NCBI GenBank assembly: GCA_023078555.1
Contig: CM041204.1
Span: 406,923 to 470,922, forward strand
Source: Ulva prolifera
Lineage: Eukaryota > Chlorophyta > Ulvophyceae > Ulvales > Ulvaceae
Reading direction: 5' to 3'
Length of the DNA stretch: 64,000 nt
The notes beneath the pieces were generated by a model that searched no databases, had not been told where the DNA came from, and saw only the letters and a program-made list of their open reading frames with translations. Of the stretch, positions 1 through 12,995 are shown piece after piece (the first letter of the stretch is position 1; the number at the start of each line of letters is the position of its first letter). The position numbers and the translations under genes are program-made.

Positions 1-1603
1 GCAGTGGCCGCTCGGCCTTTCGTGGACATTATCATTCAGTACCCCCACCGGGCCCCATACACTGGCCGTGCAGTCGCGCGCGCTGGCGATGCGCGCCGGG
101 TCGGGCAGCGGAGCACCCTGTGTGGAACCGCCATGCATGCGGCCCTCACGGGCACACGGACCCCGCCCGCCAACCACAACATCACCGCCATGTGCATGTG
201 ACGAGCCATATGGCGGCTTACCTGAGGACGCTCCCAGATAACAGGCGCTGCGCCCACATGCATGCGCCTGCATGGCCTCCCATGCATACGTGCAGCGCCC
301 TCGGGCCGCCGTCTGCGAGGAGGTGTACGAGACGCGCTTCGTTGCCAGCAAGCCCCCCTCAGGCCCCCCTCCACCGCCCCCACTGGATGGCTTCACAGAA
401 TAATCCCGCAGCATGCATGCGCCGTCCGCCTCAGCATTTGCGGCGTCGGGGTGGACTCCATCCCCGCTCCCGGTCCGGCCGCTTGTTGCTGCACAGTGGT
501 GGGGTGCACATACATGCATGGGGTCAGGGTCACGGGCTGTCAGGGCGAGAAGTTCACTGTGCAGGTGGTCGTCCAGGGGGCCGCCGCGGCGCCGCCGCAG
601 GTGTCCGGGCGGAGGTCCCAGCGGCACCGCGGCCACGGCGGCGGAGTCCCACAGCGCGTTAATGTCCAGACTAGGATTCCTTGCGCCGTGATCCATCATA
701 GGATCCGGGCCTGCATGGCGTGGAACGATGAGGGAGCAGCTCGGCATGGCCAAGGGCCACCGTGCGCATGGCGAGGCTTGCGCGGGGTTACACCGTCAAT
801 GTTCCAATCGATATGGCTGCACGATTCTGCAAACCAACAAACATAGACTGCCGGAACGTGTGCGTACAGCGTGTACCGCGGGCGGCCATGCTGCGCAGCA
901 CACGCCTCACACGCATGAGCCATGGCAGCAACGGCTGACGCATTCGGAAAGGCTTCTCGATGGCCAGGCCCGACCGCTGGCTGGCCCCGCACTTGCCCAT
1001 CTAGTGCAAACATGTACGTGTGCATGCATGCATTGCTTGCATGACTATGACCGTGCTCGGACGCCGAGGGCTCCAGGAATCAGGACCGCTATTTTGCACC
1101 AGGAACAAAGCAAGCAAGCGTCCTCCTGGTGTGCGCAGGCGGCACCCTGATCTGGGCACGTACCTACGCAGAGGTGGCATGCATGAGGTGCAGGCATGGG
1201 AGCACATACCTGCGCTCCCGACGGTCAGGCACGTCTTGGCGCTTCCGCTGCGCCCGAAGCCGGCGTGGCCACATGCAGCCTCCGCCCGCGCATCTCTGCC
1301 GCTGCCGCCGCCGTGATCCATCATGCGGGACCGAGGCGTTGCCGCGCCCGAGAAGGCGTGGACCCCGTGATGTGTCCCGCTGTGCTGTGCCGCGCTGTGC
1401 TGCGCTGTGGCCGCGGAGAGCGCGGACTTGATGGAGTGCTGCTTCGGCAGGGAGGGCGCCTCCGGACACGCCGCATGTGGCGCCGTCGCCGTGCTGTGCT
1501 GGCGGTGGCTGGAGGGGGACACGGGGACACCTGGCGCGGTGTGGGGACGCTGCGGGATGGTGAGGGTGGCCAGGGGGAGGGTGTTGCCGTCGGGGACGGC
1601 ATT
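1..1603 (-). CDS. low-complexity exons, probable C-terminal tail of kinase 1 (partial at left edge)
   Basis: Two GC3-rich open stretches on the minus strand: exon 1210-1603 (acceptor GCGCCAG, donor GCAG|GTATGT, phase 1) and exon 1-710 (acceptor CATGCAG, continues off the window edge). Their phases join exactly (G + GC). The encoded sequence is Ala/Ser/Pro/His/Gly-rich and disordered, with a Gly-rich run and a basic HLRRRR patch. A short segment reading PMMDHG or RMMDHG occurs in both exons. No domain is recognised. They are placed as the tail of kinase 1 because the kinase exon can splice in phase 0 to position 1603, and because the paralogous kinase at 46-49.7 kb has the same arrangement. 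They could instead be a separate gene. A possible internal donor TCAG|GTAAGC lies near 222. Confidence 0.45.
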
Positions 1604-2294
1604 CTGGCGCGTCAGGGGGGGGCCGGGGTCAGAGTCCTCTGTACGCTGGCCGGGTTGGCTGGAGCACCGGGGTGTGGGTCGGCTCTGCAGATCCTACACA
1701 CAGCAGAATTCTAAACGTGATGTGAAACTGTACCATCATGTGTAGGAGCTGTAGGATCTGTTGATATAGGTTCAGCTGACACGGCGGAAGGGTCAGTGTA
1801 TCTGTAGGATGATGTGGCGCTATGTCATGGTGCAAAGCTCGCGTCCAGAGCAAGACGTGCACAGGCATACGGGCGAGGGGCGCAGACACACATGAATCTG
1901 CAGTGGAGAACCCTCCATGACTTCCGTTGGACTCCTCTCAAAGTGATCGCTTGACGGTGCATGTTCAGCAGGAGGGCGCCGGGGGATGCGTCCCGGCAGC
2001 CACGCCGACACAACACCATGCCACACACTTCAGATACGACACTAAGTGACTCAGTGAAGCACGGCAGCGGATGCTAGCGGCAGTGCGGCCCCACTCACAA
2101 TCACGCTGCGGCGTCGGCTCACACACTGCGGCGTTGGCCCCAGGGCTCTCTTATAACGGCACCGCAGCGACGCCACCTATCAGGGCTCCCACACGAACCG
2201 CAGAACGAGCTGAACGAGAAATCAAAGTCATTGCCCCGACAGAGGCGGGGGGGGGGATAAGCACAGGGTTCTGGGTTTGGGGTCAGGATCGCAC

Positions 2295-4113
2295 CTCCCA
2301 CGCTGCCGGCGCCGAGCTGCCGCAGTCCAGGAACAGCCGGTCCAGATCCCGCAGCAGAGCATCCTCCGCCTCCCACAGCCTGACATCGTGCGCCAGCGGC
2401 CGCGCATGCATGCATGAGTCTCGCGGCTGTGACTCGCCGCCATCTGCCGGCACCCCAGGGTCTGCGCCAGTGCCATAGGTACAGGCGTGGTTGACGCCAG
2501 CGGGGCCGGCAGGGCTGTTGTGAGCCATGTGAGCGGCTCCACGGCAGTGCGCGGCGAGCCGGGCCTCCGCGGCGGCGACTTGCCGCGCACACGCCGCCGC
2601 GCTCTCCCGCGCCTGCGCCTCCGCCGCGCCGACGGCCGCGATGAGCTGCAGCTCTTCCAGCGTAGCGCGCAGCACGGGTCGCGCCGCGAGCGCACGGGTG
2701 ATGAGGTGCACGAACCGCGGCTCGCATGCTGCGGCCACAGCATGCAGCAAGCGGCGCCGCACGTCGGGCCAGCCGCCGGGGGTCCGCGGGGAGCCGCGGA
2801 GGAGCGCGAGCCAGAGGCGGGGGAGCGCGAGCTGAGTCAGCGTGATGCCGAGGGCCCACACGTCTGCCGCGAAGGCGTCATAGGGCTGTGGGATGCCGAG
2901 GGTTTTTGCGTGGAGGCACATGAGGACCTCTGGGGACATGTAGAGGGGCGTGCCGGAGGCGGCGGTGCATTGCGCTGCAGCGTCGGCGCCGCAGATGGCG
3001 AACCCGAAATCGGCCACGCATACGTCGCCGTTGCTGCCGCGGAGAACGTTGTGGGGCTTGATGTCGCAGTGTGCAACCCCCGCCGCCTTGGCCACCAGAA
3101 GGCCTTGCACGAGGTTCTGCGTGGTGCGCCATCGCTCAGACGAGGTGATGCGCGTGCCCGGCTGCTGCAGGTGGGTGAAGAGGTCTCCCCCCGGGAAGAC
3201 TGGCATGAGTAGTGCTTGGACGTAGGATGTGCGGAAGGTCGGGCTTGGAGTGGCTGAGCGGTCTGCGGCGGTGGGCTCGGGGTGGGCGACTATCGCTGCG
3301 AGAGGCACCACGTGGGGAGCATTCCCAGCGTTAGCAGCGTGGATGCAGGAAAGCGCCTTAGCCTCCCGGACCAGGCCTCCGCGTGCATTGGGCAAGGCCC
3401 GCTTGATTGCGAGTGTCTTTGCCGAAGTCTTGTCGGCGATGGACACCGTGGCTTTGAAGACCTGCAGGAGTGGAGCCCCGGCGCTCGTCAGCTGGTGAGG
3501 TTCCAATTGGTCACAGCTCGGGCTGCCGAGGTCAACGGCGGTCTTCGCAAACTTACAATCAAAGGACAGATGACCTGATGAAGCGCAGATTCGGAATGCC
3601 CGGCAGTCTCACGAAGGACGCATGCAAAAAGTTAGCCGGCAAACAGCAGCAAGCGCATGAACGAACAAGCATCGATGAACAGGCCGGCCCTGGGGTGCCC
3701 ATCATGTCGCGCCAGCAGAGCTACACCGAGGTGCTTCAGCGACTAATTAGATGCTTGGTGGTATGTTCTTATATCTCGGAGATAGGCGGGGAAGGTGCAG
3801 GTGAGCAGTCAAGCCCGCGAAACACAATCCCGCATCAGTTGTGCCCCAACGATGCTCCTGGAACGCCGAAAAACACAGACTGATGATAATGTGTTCTATT
3901 TGCCTCTTGCGTCAGCGAAATTAAGGTTGTCAGCAGCCCATTGGGAGCTGCAAGGATGCGTGGTCATGTGGGAACGGCAGCGCAGGCAGCGATACACACA
4001 CAGCTGCAGCTCTGTCAGCTTACCGTGCCGTGATTGCCCTCGCCTAGTGCATGTGCAGCGCCTTTGATGTGTAGCACATCTACGACTGGGCAGCATCTGT
4101 GGATTTCGTGCAT
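2295..4113 (-). CDS. Ser/Thr protein kinase, kinase-domain exons (kinase 1)
   Basis: Protein kinase that should transfer phosphate from ATP to Ser/Thr; substrate unknown. Two exons join in phase 0: 4024-4113 (30 residues, ATG start, ends in the glycine loop LGEGNHGT before donor GTAAGC) and 2295-3461 (acceptor CTCCTGCAG, begins VFKATV). Visible motifs: glycine loop 23-30, ATP lysine in AIKRA at about 50, catalytic loop HCDIKPHN (Asp about 163, Asn about 168; the usual HRD Arg is Cys), DFG Asp about 181, SPE in place of APE about 206-208, then DVWALG. A coiled-coil-like Ala/Glu/Arg stretch follows the domain. The open frame runs to a stop at 2283, but donor GAG|GTGCGA at 2295 fits the habits of this genome and would splice in phase 0 to the exon at 1603. 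The kinase domain is certain; subfamily is unknown. Upstream in-frame stop supports the start. Confidence 0.88.
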
Positions 4114-4826
4114 CTTGTGGGCCGTACTGCCCGTCGTAGCGCAGTTGTTGCGCAAGCTCGACCGCTGCTCGTCTGGCGCTGCCTAGAACGCTATCGCACG
4201 ATCCTGCATAATGCCAGCCCTGAGTTCGAACCACCAGGCCAGCAGGAGCTAGCATAGGTGAAAGTGTTGATGGACGTACCTCGCACATATGCAGCGTGGG
4301 CAGACGCGCGGCCTGTGGTTCGAGGATGGTGCCCAGCTGCTCGAACGTTCACGAGCAGAGCTATCTGTGCTGCAGTACACTGCAATGCAGAGCCAGCCTG
4401 GGCTTGAAAGCCTTTACATGCTATCTACCACATGCACCTGTGTACGTCGGCAAAGCATCCATCGGTGTGCGGGATCCGGGCTGAAATTCCAGAGGTCACC
4501 ACATGTCAGCCCCCACAACGCTCAGGCTGCCCTAAGGCCGTGCTTAAGTGCACTCACCGTCAGGCGGTGTACCTTCTGGGCGTCTGCAGATCGTTCTGGC
4601 GGACCAGCGCCTGGATTTGAGGGATCAACATCAGAAACGCCTCATCGGGAAGATCGAACGACCACGCGCTCACCGGTGTGCGCATCATCCTACACCGCCG
4701 TTTGCATGTAGACATACCTTCGCGGACGAACCCGTGTGTACGACCGACGAGCACGCATGCAGCACCTGGGCACCTCGGCACCGGACGCGTCCGGGTGGCC
4801 CTGGCCCACAGGCCAATCATATGATA

Positions 4827-5400
4827 TCAAGGATCATATTCAACGTTGAGTATTCCCAGACGCAGAGCTTTCGTGTTCCCGACCTGCTCTCCACACAGTA
4901 CCGCATCGTCAGCAAGTTCCGCCTTGTCACCAAGCTTGTTGTCATATCCGCAGAGGAGCCGGTAGGCCGTGTCTTTTAGTCTTCGCGTGCGATGCTGTGC
5001 CGTGAAGCCCGCGCCATGACTTATCGGTGAGCCTGAACGTCGCGTATCGCACGTCGCCCAAGATCGCGAACAGGGCTCAACAGTTGAGTTTCTGTCCTGC
5101 CAGGAAAACCGACGGCCCGCTTCGCTCACCGTCAGGATTGTGTCAAACGTTTCTGCAGACAGTCTGGCGGACCACCGATCGATCGGTTTGCACCGCGCGC
5201 CCCCCTCGCTACTTTCATGAAAGTGCAGCGGGAATACTGGCGGCGAGAGAAGCGAGGCAGCAGGTATACTACCCTTTTTGCCAAGATCTTATCGGCAAAT
5301 CGATCCATTTGTGGAGCCCTGATCGCGATACGCCTGATGCTGGTCGGGCCCAGCATACCGGTATTCCGAGCGCGTCGAGCACTGGCCAACACGCATGCGG
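4827..5400 (-). CDS. possible coding exons, unrecognised
   Basis: Two minus-strand stretches have codon usage like real exons: about 5190-5360 (after acceptor GGGCCCGACCAG; reads RRIAIRAPQMDRF onward, basic) and 4827-5083 (after acceptor TTTCCTGGCAG, ending with a stop; the last part reads KLGDKAELADDAVL). I could not find a phase-consistent splice joining them, so the model is open. No domain is recognised. They lie upstream of kinase 1 in the same orientation. They could be two exons of one small gene, the remains of one, or chance. Confidence 0.22.
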
Positions 5401-5530
5401 GTGTTAACTTTTGCGATTGATCACATGGAGTGGCTATTGGGTTCGAATTTCGAGCGCGTGCTGGGAAGCTGCGGCCCGCCCGCTGGCTCGCCTGTGCATG
5501 CAGTCGGAGGGTCCGGTGTGCAAGCAGCAC

Positions 5531-8500
5531 CTGCCGTCACTTGCCACAGGTTCAGCTTCCGCGCTTCAACACACTGCTTCTGTACCGGAATTCGAGCTGT
5601 AAGATGTGCAGGACACACGACCACGCCGGGGCCTGTGCAGAGGTCTGGCAGGCTTGGCCTTGCATACCAATACGTCTTCCTGCACACTCAACGTGCACGT
5701 GGACGCAGCTCGCATACGTATACGGGAGCCGGTATGGGCCAAGTTCGCACCATGCATGTCTAGCATATGCGTCACATGGACCCTTGGCAGAGCAGCCGCA
5801 TGCCTAGACACCTCAAGACAGCACAATTATATGCAACGGCAAGAAAAAATACAAAAAGGAAGCGCTGATGGTACGGGATGTACATGGTACCACGCAGCAA
5901 GACGACATGTCTGCAGGAGCCATGCATGCTGTTGCTGCTGTGTTAATAGGACAAAGTGGGGGGACGGGTGGCACCTAGGAGCTCTGCTTGCAGTAACACA
6001 ACCATGACCTGCTTTCTGCTTTCGCGGTGCTGCCCACCTTGCGATCACCACTTCCGCTGGTGGAGCTCCGGACTGGTCCCCATTGAATGTGTGTGTACGG
6101 TCAAGTTTATTTGAATTCTGTGTGGTACAAGGACACAGAGTATGTGGCTGCAGTGGCAACCAGCACATGCAATGTGTGCCTCGTTGGTTGTTGACACCCG
6201 ACACAAACACCTGGGACGCCATGCGCACACCACCACAGTCTTCTCCAGGCTAGCTGCCAGCTTGGGCCACCGTGGCCGCGCCAGCCGTGCTGCAGCAGGG
6301 TCGTTCCTCAGCTGTGTACACGTGGGTTGAGGTTTGCATGCATGGGTGCATGGGTGAGTGGGTGAGGAGCGGATATCGATATATCCCATATATGGGTGTG
6401 CTGATGCGCAGCCGTTGTGGGTGTGGCGCTACCTTGCTGTGCTGGGCGGCCGTGGTCGCGAATTCAGCGTGGGTTGGCTGCCGTTGCAGTTGGCATGCGC
6501 AGTTGGCGGCGTTGGTGTGCTTGTGCGTTGCCGTGGTGGTGCTACCAGCCTCTCCGGCTTGTTCCTCCTTACACATACCCACACCCAGCTGCAAGACCTT
6601 GCACCCGTTTGAGGCCACCAGCGTGGAACCACGATGCAGCCGCGCCCGCGGCCGGGGCGCTGCCTCCCGGCAACGGCCGATTGGTTTCCTCTCGACTCGA
6701 AGCTCCCTCAAAACTCAAGCGCGCCACCAGGTGTGTGCGTGCTACACTGAGCCATTAGAGTACAGCAAAGTGAAAGAGCCTGTGAGCTGGTGTGATCATT
6801 ACATCTCTGCCAGAGGCCAGGGTGCTGATGTGGTGCGGTGTGGTGTGATGTGGTGTAGGTGCACCGGAGGGTGTTCCCGCTCGAGATCTGACATCGTCCT
6901 TGCAATCACAACTTGTGCTGAACACAAAGCTTTAGGCCCCGCACATGCATCTCCTGCGATGGACGCCGCCTGCTCCACCGAGGCGAGCCAGCAACCCAAC
7001 ATCCGCCTGTCAGTGCTCCAGATCTAGACCTGTTCAAGTCTCTGTACCACGTGGCACCACCACAGGCGCACAGACACAACCCCTGCTGCTGGCACGGTGC
7101 TGCCCGCCTCGCGCCTTTGTCCTTGTAACACAGACACTGCCGTATACGTTTACATAATATATTTGCATCATGCTGCGCTACGCAACCGTATGACAGGGTT
7201 CGAATCAGATCTGCCTCTCCGGCTGTCTCTTTGAAACACAGACACGTGCACTGCAGTGGCACACACCTGCCTCCCACTAGTAGCACTGAGTTGTCCTTAC
7301 AGCAGCACCACGCGATCCTCGCGTATGGACGGCCGAATATCATCCTTATGACGTCCATGCGGCCTACATGAGCCTTATGGGCAACAGGGCTGAAACATAA
7401 CGTCCGTAAGGACACACTATGTGGCCAAAAAGTGTAGGATCGGACTGGGCGGGAATTGGGACACATGTTGCTGCTTTGTCAGGACCAAATAGTGCCCAGC
7501 TTGTGGCAGGAACGCTGGGAAGCTGTGCATTGTCACGTGAGGACATACTGAGGAGCTGGTCAGGCTCACGTGGCGACAGTCGTATACGCCGTAGTTGTGA
7601 TCACGGAGCATATACATGTCATACTATAGTTACTGTATACCGTGGTGGCAATGCAATCTGTCATAAAGTGCTCACCTACGTGGTTGCACAGCGATGGGGA
7701 CAGGCGAGGTGAGTCTGAAGTGTCACAACTGGTCACGGCCCCAACACTGTTGTAAATGCCACTTGACATTATACAAGGATCTATCGTGGAGCCGCGTGTC
7801 AGAAAGCAGTGATGTCTGCAGGACTCCACTGATGCACAGCAAGCACTCAAGTGCTAGCATCAGCAGGACAGCATGGGAAGCACGTTGAACATCTGCTTGT
7901 CCAACCTGACGTTCTTGTTCTGACTGGTCACTTCTCACGAACGAGTCCGCGCACCTGGTTCGGTGATTTGCAGCCCGTACCTACGGCGTGTTGTACAGCG
8001 CTGCAGTATCGTGCACGTCAAGACACTGGCAGCATCGTTCAAAAAGCATTTGCAGACTGCTTCATTATTAACACTGACGTGCAGAGCATGCCATGAAATG
8101 TGATCGGACGATTCCTGCGCCCATACTGTTGATGCTGTCCGAACGCTGCGCAGTGCAAGGCGCTTGAATGCGAGGCCAGAAGCTTGCGCTTCGCGATCTA
8201 GACTTGTTGACGAGGCGAAGTATGCTCGCGATGGGTTTCATGTGCCCTTTGGTGGGCGGCAGACGTGCCTGCGCCAGACATGGGGGAAGCCCGTGGCCAC
8301 CGAGCTTCGCGGGAGTGGCGCAGTGCCGCATGAACAATGAGGCGATACAGCGCGAACAACCACATAAAGCAGCGAACGCATGCAAGTCTGATAAACGTTT
8401 AGGGCATATTGTACATTCAGCAAGGTGTAGGTAGGCACGCAAAGTCTGTGCAATAGTCGCGCGGGTGACACAGTTGATAGCGATCGATCCAGCGTATGTC

Positions 8501-10495
8501 TTGGACCGGATCGATTGTGATTCCATACTCATCACAGATTCCTTGATCCAGTGAGGGGCGCGATCGCGAGTGCCGTGTTGCTTTCAGTTCGCGGTGCTGC
8601 TAACAAGAGCACCGCGAACTGAAAGCTAGCAGCAGCCGAAGGGACTCACCCCCGATGCCCAGGCCGCAACGATCCGCTGCCATGTGTATACCTGAGGTAC
8701 AAAATTTAACCTTTGAAGACTGATCGTATATTTGTTTGTGATTGCAGTGCACAGGCGTCTAGAACAGGTGTTCGACGGTGATGCGCGACTGCACACGCTA
8801 AACACATCACGTTACCGGTAGGCGTCTGATTCTGCAGCGCGACATCCTTTTCTTTGATATTTTGCAATCTTCTGTCAACAGTCCAGCAAGGGTAGCCGAT
8901 TCCAGTGAAAAGCAATGCTGTAGTTGCTAGTCAGCGCATAGGCCTAGGTCCTAGCACATATCCATCCAACGCAGACCCGCATTCACAAGGAGGTGAAATA
9001 CTGACTTATAGTTTCAGTCGGGTCCGTGCAACAAAGTGATAGCGTCTGAGGGTTTCACACGATATCTCTCTCGAGGCACCGTCAGCCTTGCCCAACCATG
9101 CAATCAGTTGCAGCTGACCCACTGCGCTTGCACACGGATTCAGCAGATGCGGATAACAAGTTTATTTGCATGGGCTAGTTGTGAAGTAGAGTCGGCTCGT
9201 AATTTTTACATTGCAGTGTGCTTTGAGCTTGTTGCGGTGTGCTGCATGCTGTGAAATAATGTGGATCGATCACTTCTTCTTCAACTACATGAGTTTCATG
9301 CAATACGTGTGTGTGCACAATGAGGCATATGGGCACAGATCTTGCCCGGATACGCTACAGAGATAGCATGCCAGGAGCTGAAGACACATCATTGAATTGC
9401 AGTTCACCAGCTTTTTAAATCCAGTCTCTAGCACCGGCATGCCAAAGCGAGCTGAGTGCATAACGGAGAGGTTGCAGTGTGCTGCAGTGAGCAGCAGCGG
9501 TGCATGGTAAGCAGCTCGAAGACAGCTTGTCATGTGGCTGCTTAGGGAAAGAGCAACCAAGTGTTGCCATGCTGAAGGGTGTGGCATGCACGCGCTTGCC
9601 TTCTGTGGCCTGCTGGCCACAGGTAGCAAGCTATAAATGTGGTGCAGTGAGCAGCGTTGCTTAGGGAAAGACTGCCTGTCATGACTTTCAGCATAGCAAT
9701 ATATGGTCACGTTCTTGAAAGGCATGACACGTACATACTTCCCCTAGGGGGCCTGCTGGCCACAACCAATCAGCCAGTGGACCAGGCACGGCATGTTGCA
9801 ACTGTATCATGTGGTGACAATTGCACACTACACACGCATGCACCACACACAGACACTACACAATCTTTGTGCATGTCAATACACAGTCCCATACTTGTTT
9901 GTAAGGACTACACTCGAACAACTAAGGTAAGGCCGACATGGGGCTGCTGTAAGGACAAATCAGTGCTACCAGGATCCTGATTTTGCAAGCAGTATGCCAC
10001 AAAACACTGTAAGTTGAGTGTCAGCAGACGGTGTAGAGGTCAGCTGACGTTATTTTACAGATGTTTCCTACCTAAATCATTGTGGTTGCATAGTGGTTGC
10101 ACATTCTAAGGACGCATGGTGATCACTGCAAACACCGCACGAAATCTGTGCAACATCAATTCTGGCGACTTCACAGCCGCAGGCCCCAGTCATAACAAAA
10201 CGCACACATATTTATGATTATCACAATTCATACACAGACACTTCAGTGGCTTCAGCAGCCCACCTCCAGCACCCTCCACACGCACAAGCATGTGACGCAG
10301 CTGCACAACCTCCATATTGCACACAGTGCTGCCAGCGCCTATCTGCAGATGCAGGGATGGTCGAGGGATACATTCCCAATTATAACCTGCCGCAGGCTCG
10401 CCACATGTACATGGACACAGCGGATATGACCTTTGCGCCTGAAGGCTCGATAGCCATATCAAGCTGGACACAATCACGCCCTCGCCCCGAGCTGT
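5531..10495. other. about 5 kb without a supportable gene; scattered repeats
   Basis: No open frame here has convincing codon bias with splice support. The stretch holds copies of a short repeat whose end reads ctccggct..cctTGTAACACA (about 6535-6580, 7095-7136, 7205-7250), a perfect 19-base hairpin at 8580-8626, an inverted pair 7276-7312 / 9936-9971, and the palindrome CTGTGGCC-TGCT-GGCCACAG at 9602-9621, partly repeated near 9750. Confidence 0.6.
8580..8626. repeat. perfect hairpin, 19-base stem and 9-base loop
   Basis: The left arm 8580-8598 starts gctttcagttcg and the right arm 8608-8626 ends cgaactgaaagc; they are exact reverse complements separated by gctaacaag. No flanking gene uses it as a terminator. 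It could be a fold-back repeat core or a structured RNA; the sequence alone does not decide. Confidence 0.85.
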
Positions 10496-11890
10496 TTACG
10501 TGTGACGGGTAGTGCCATGTCCGACGGCAACAGGGGTTGTACCTTGAGCCTCAACAAACACGCCTGGCACCTCTTCGCCGGTGCCCCGTTCGGTGGCGAC
10601 GGCCGGGCGCGCGATGCCGACGATGGCGTCGCGGGTGCGGGTGTGGTGTTGTGCCTCGAGGTCGAGGTTGGTGGATTTGCGGTGGTAGGCGTCATGGTCA
10701 TCGGAGTGCTGCACGGCCTTGTTGTCCGGTTTGCTGACGAGAAGGGAGTCCAGGAGGAGCATGAGTAGGGAGGCGCCGCCGAGAACACAGAAGCCGGCTG
10801 TCACAACCTGCAAAATCACCGTGACTCTCAGTGTACAATGGACGGTACGGATGTGCTTAGGAGTTTGGCATCATGCCTGCCTCAGTCGATGTGGGGTGTC
10901 GAAATGGGGTGCCTGTTCATGGAATAAGCCGCAGAGGCAGGTAGCGCTGTGAGAATGGCTCAGGGCAACTTTAGCAGTATGCACATCTTGTGGAGACGAG
11001 GACTGTGACTGGCGACATATCTCAGAAGGCAGTGCGGCAAAATTAGTAATAGGATATCGCAAGTGATAAGCAAAAGCTGGCAGGTGATTGACAGGTGGTG
11101 AGGCAGGGCTGACCTCCATGCGCTTCTCCATGTCGCTCTTGGCAACCCACGTCGCATCGTAGAAGGAGTTGGCCATGAGGATGGTGAGGGGGGCAAGCAC
11201 AGCGAAGAAGGAGGTGGAGGCGCCCCGGGCCATGTCAGGCATGAAGGAGGCAACAACCGCCAGCAGAGGAGGAATGGTGCTCAGAGCCCAGACAAACCAG
11301 AAGAACCTACAGCAGGTCTGGCAGTCAGGCTGGGAGTGTGAGGTGAAGCAGCTCAGCTTTCCGAGCATGCCATCGTTCACAAACGACACCGCTGACATGT
11401 GCAATTGGAGACGGTATGGCCAGGAAGTGGCGGCAGGCCCCAGGCAGCACATGCAGCTTGACTGGAATATAATCATGTGAAAAGATTCGCATGTTAGGCT
11501 GCTCAAGGGATATGCCAATGGGGAGCACAACATCGCACAATCTCGCCAGGGATTGATCAGATGACACTCCGAATGCAGACAAGTCTTTTCCGAATGGATC
11601 GCTGGTTGATCGATGCCGCGGAGTGTAGGGCATTCGTTTGAGCTGCAGTTCCAGGCGCACCTGTACCCCTTGTTGCAGTCCCGGCCCACTGGCTCGTTGA
11701 AGAAGGCAATATTTTCGTAGCCCAGGAACTGGTTGCCTGTGGACCTGACATGATCTTTGCACTCGTCCTGGATCAGAGCGAGGCCGGCCAGCGTCACACC
11801 CCACCCGAGCAAGTACAGGATGTTGCCTGCCTGGTACAGCATCCTCTTGCGTGGGCTAGCGCCGTTGCTTGCTGTGCTCATTGACATCAT
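10496..11890 (-). CDS. four-transmembrane protein, tandem family copy A
   Basis: Unrecognised integral membrane protein of 244 residues from three exons: 11661-11890, 11114-11306 and 10496-10807, joined at phases 2 and 0 (donors AG|GTGCGC and GAG|GTCAGC, acceptors CTGTAG and TTTGCAG). Predicted membrane segments are residues about 23-40, 78-98, 107-127 and 143-164. The loop after segment 1 has conserved Cys in DECKDH and in PVGRDCNKGYR, suggesting a disulfide in an extracytosolic loop. The N-terminus is short and basic (PRKR), so probably cytosolic. The C-terminal tail after segment 4 is hydrophilic (HSDDHDAYHRK, then a DAIVGIA segment). Copy B has nearly the same exons 1 and 2. Start chosen at ATG 11890 because copy B has an ATG at the same offset, giving 230 coding bases in exon 1 of both. 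Function unknown; four-segment topology is like many vesicle or plasma-membrane proteins. Confidence 0.82.
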
Positions 11891-12659
11891 CTTGACCAAT
11901 AGCAGATCCCTGCACAGTAGATCGGCATCAGGACTGGATAGGATGCGTCGTAGACGCGACGCGAGGGCAATAGTTACTGAAGACGAAGCAGAATGGAGCC
12001 GCGAAACCCATGCAATACACACGATGACATTGAGCTGAACGAGTCATGACACTGATGGCGATGCTAAATATCTCGGGTCGGGTTGTCTCGACACCAGGGA
12101 CGGGCAATTCAACGTCCAACGATCTGGTCGGCGGCAAGCTTTGCGATTTGTTCGTCGCTAGTATGCACCTGACACATAAAGTGGGACCAAAAAGGATGTT
12201 TGAAAAAGGATTTTTCAGAGTCAGGCTCTGCTAGTAGTGCACTATTGTGGTCATGGTGGCGCGCATGGACGTGGCAACCGCGGTTGTCGTGCGTGGGGTA
12301 CAAGGCATCTGCCAGCGGCTGCCACAAACAGTGCAACCTCAGTCGCGAACCCAGCTGTGACAACAGCATCCACAACACTAAGAGGTGTTCGCCACACATG
12401 CAGGCTGACCGAACAAACGCAAGCAGGACGATTGTGTACTCATTCTGGCAGGCCCGATCCCATCCCTGCCAATGTCGACCGTTCACATGGTATACGTACA
12501 GTCAGACAGATACATTTCATGGTATCTCCAGCTCGAGAGATTGCAGAAGCATCGACAGTTGACTGCGATGCTGCAGACACTCCGACTCTGTGGAGCACAT
12601 CAGCTCCAATTTAAAATGTAGTTGGTGTGACAGACCTGTAGAATTTGCGAAGTGAGGAG

Positions 12660-12995
12660 CTTTGACGGATGGACAAGGTGCGGAGGAGGCTGGGTAACTG
12701 CTGGAGTGTTGGACAGTGACGGTGTTAATGTCTGTTGCCCCGTACACTGCCATATATATACAAGTGCACGCGCCGTATACAGCTACCGCACACCTTGCGA
12801 ACGCTACCTCCGTCCATTCTGGGCATTCTGGGCAGAATCTAGATTCCATGGCCCCATGCAGTGGTGTGCACGTGTCGCCCAGACATGCAGCGCTGCACCT
12901 CTGCCTTGCTGTCGATGATGTGGGGTCCCGTGCACGGTCTCCATACGTGCCGGCACAAGCGTGCGGCGCATGCATGTGTTGCTCGAGATCTCTTG
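12660..12995 (-). promoter_or_regulatory. conserved block upstream of copy A, with TATA-like core
   Basis: This block aligns with 18614-18930 upstream of copy B, and its core aligns with 24086-24170 upstream of copy C. Shared elements in plus-strand order are a cggatgga..cggaggaggctgg stretch, a TATA-like run at 12751-12762, a ccgtccattctgg segment, a catgcagtggtg segment and gtgcggcgcatgcatgtg. Distance from the TATA-like run to the copy A ATG is 861 bases. It may be the promoter with a long or spliced 5' leader, or simply part of the duplicated segment. Reading frames differ between copies, so it does not look coding. Confidence 0.5.

Noticed and set aside
2071-3578. Several plus-strand frames over the kinase
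   Set aside because: Shadows of the kinase 1 exon in a GC-rich region.
7190-7210. tRNA-like B box (gggttcgaatc)
   Set aside because: No pairing T-arm, no acceptor stem and no box A at the right distance; similar isolated matches at 4214 and 5440 fail the same test.
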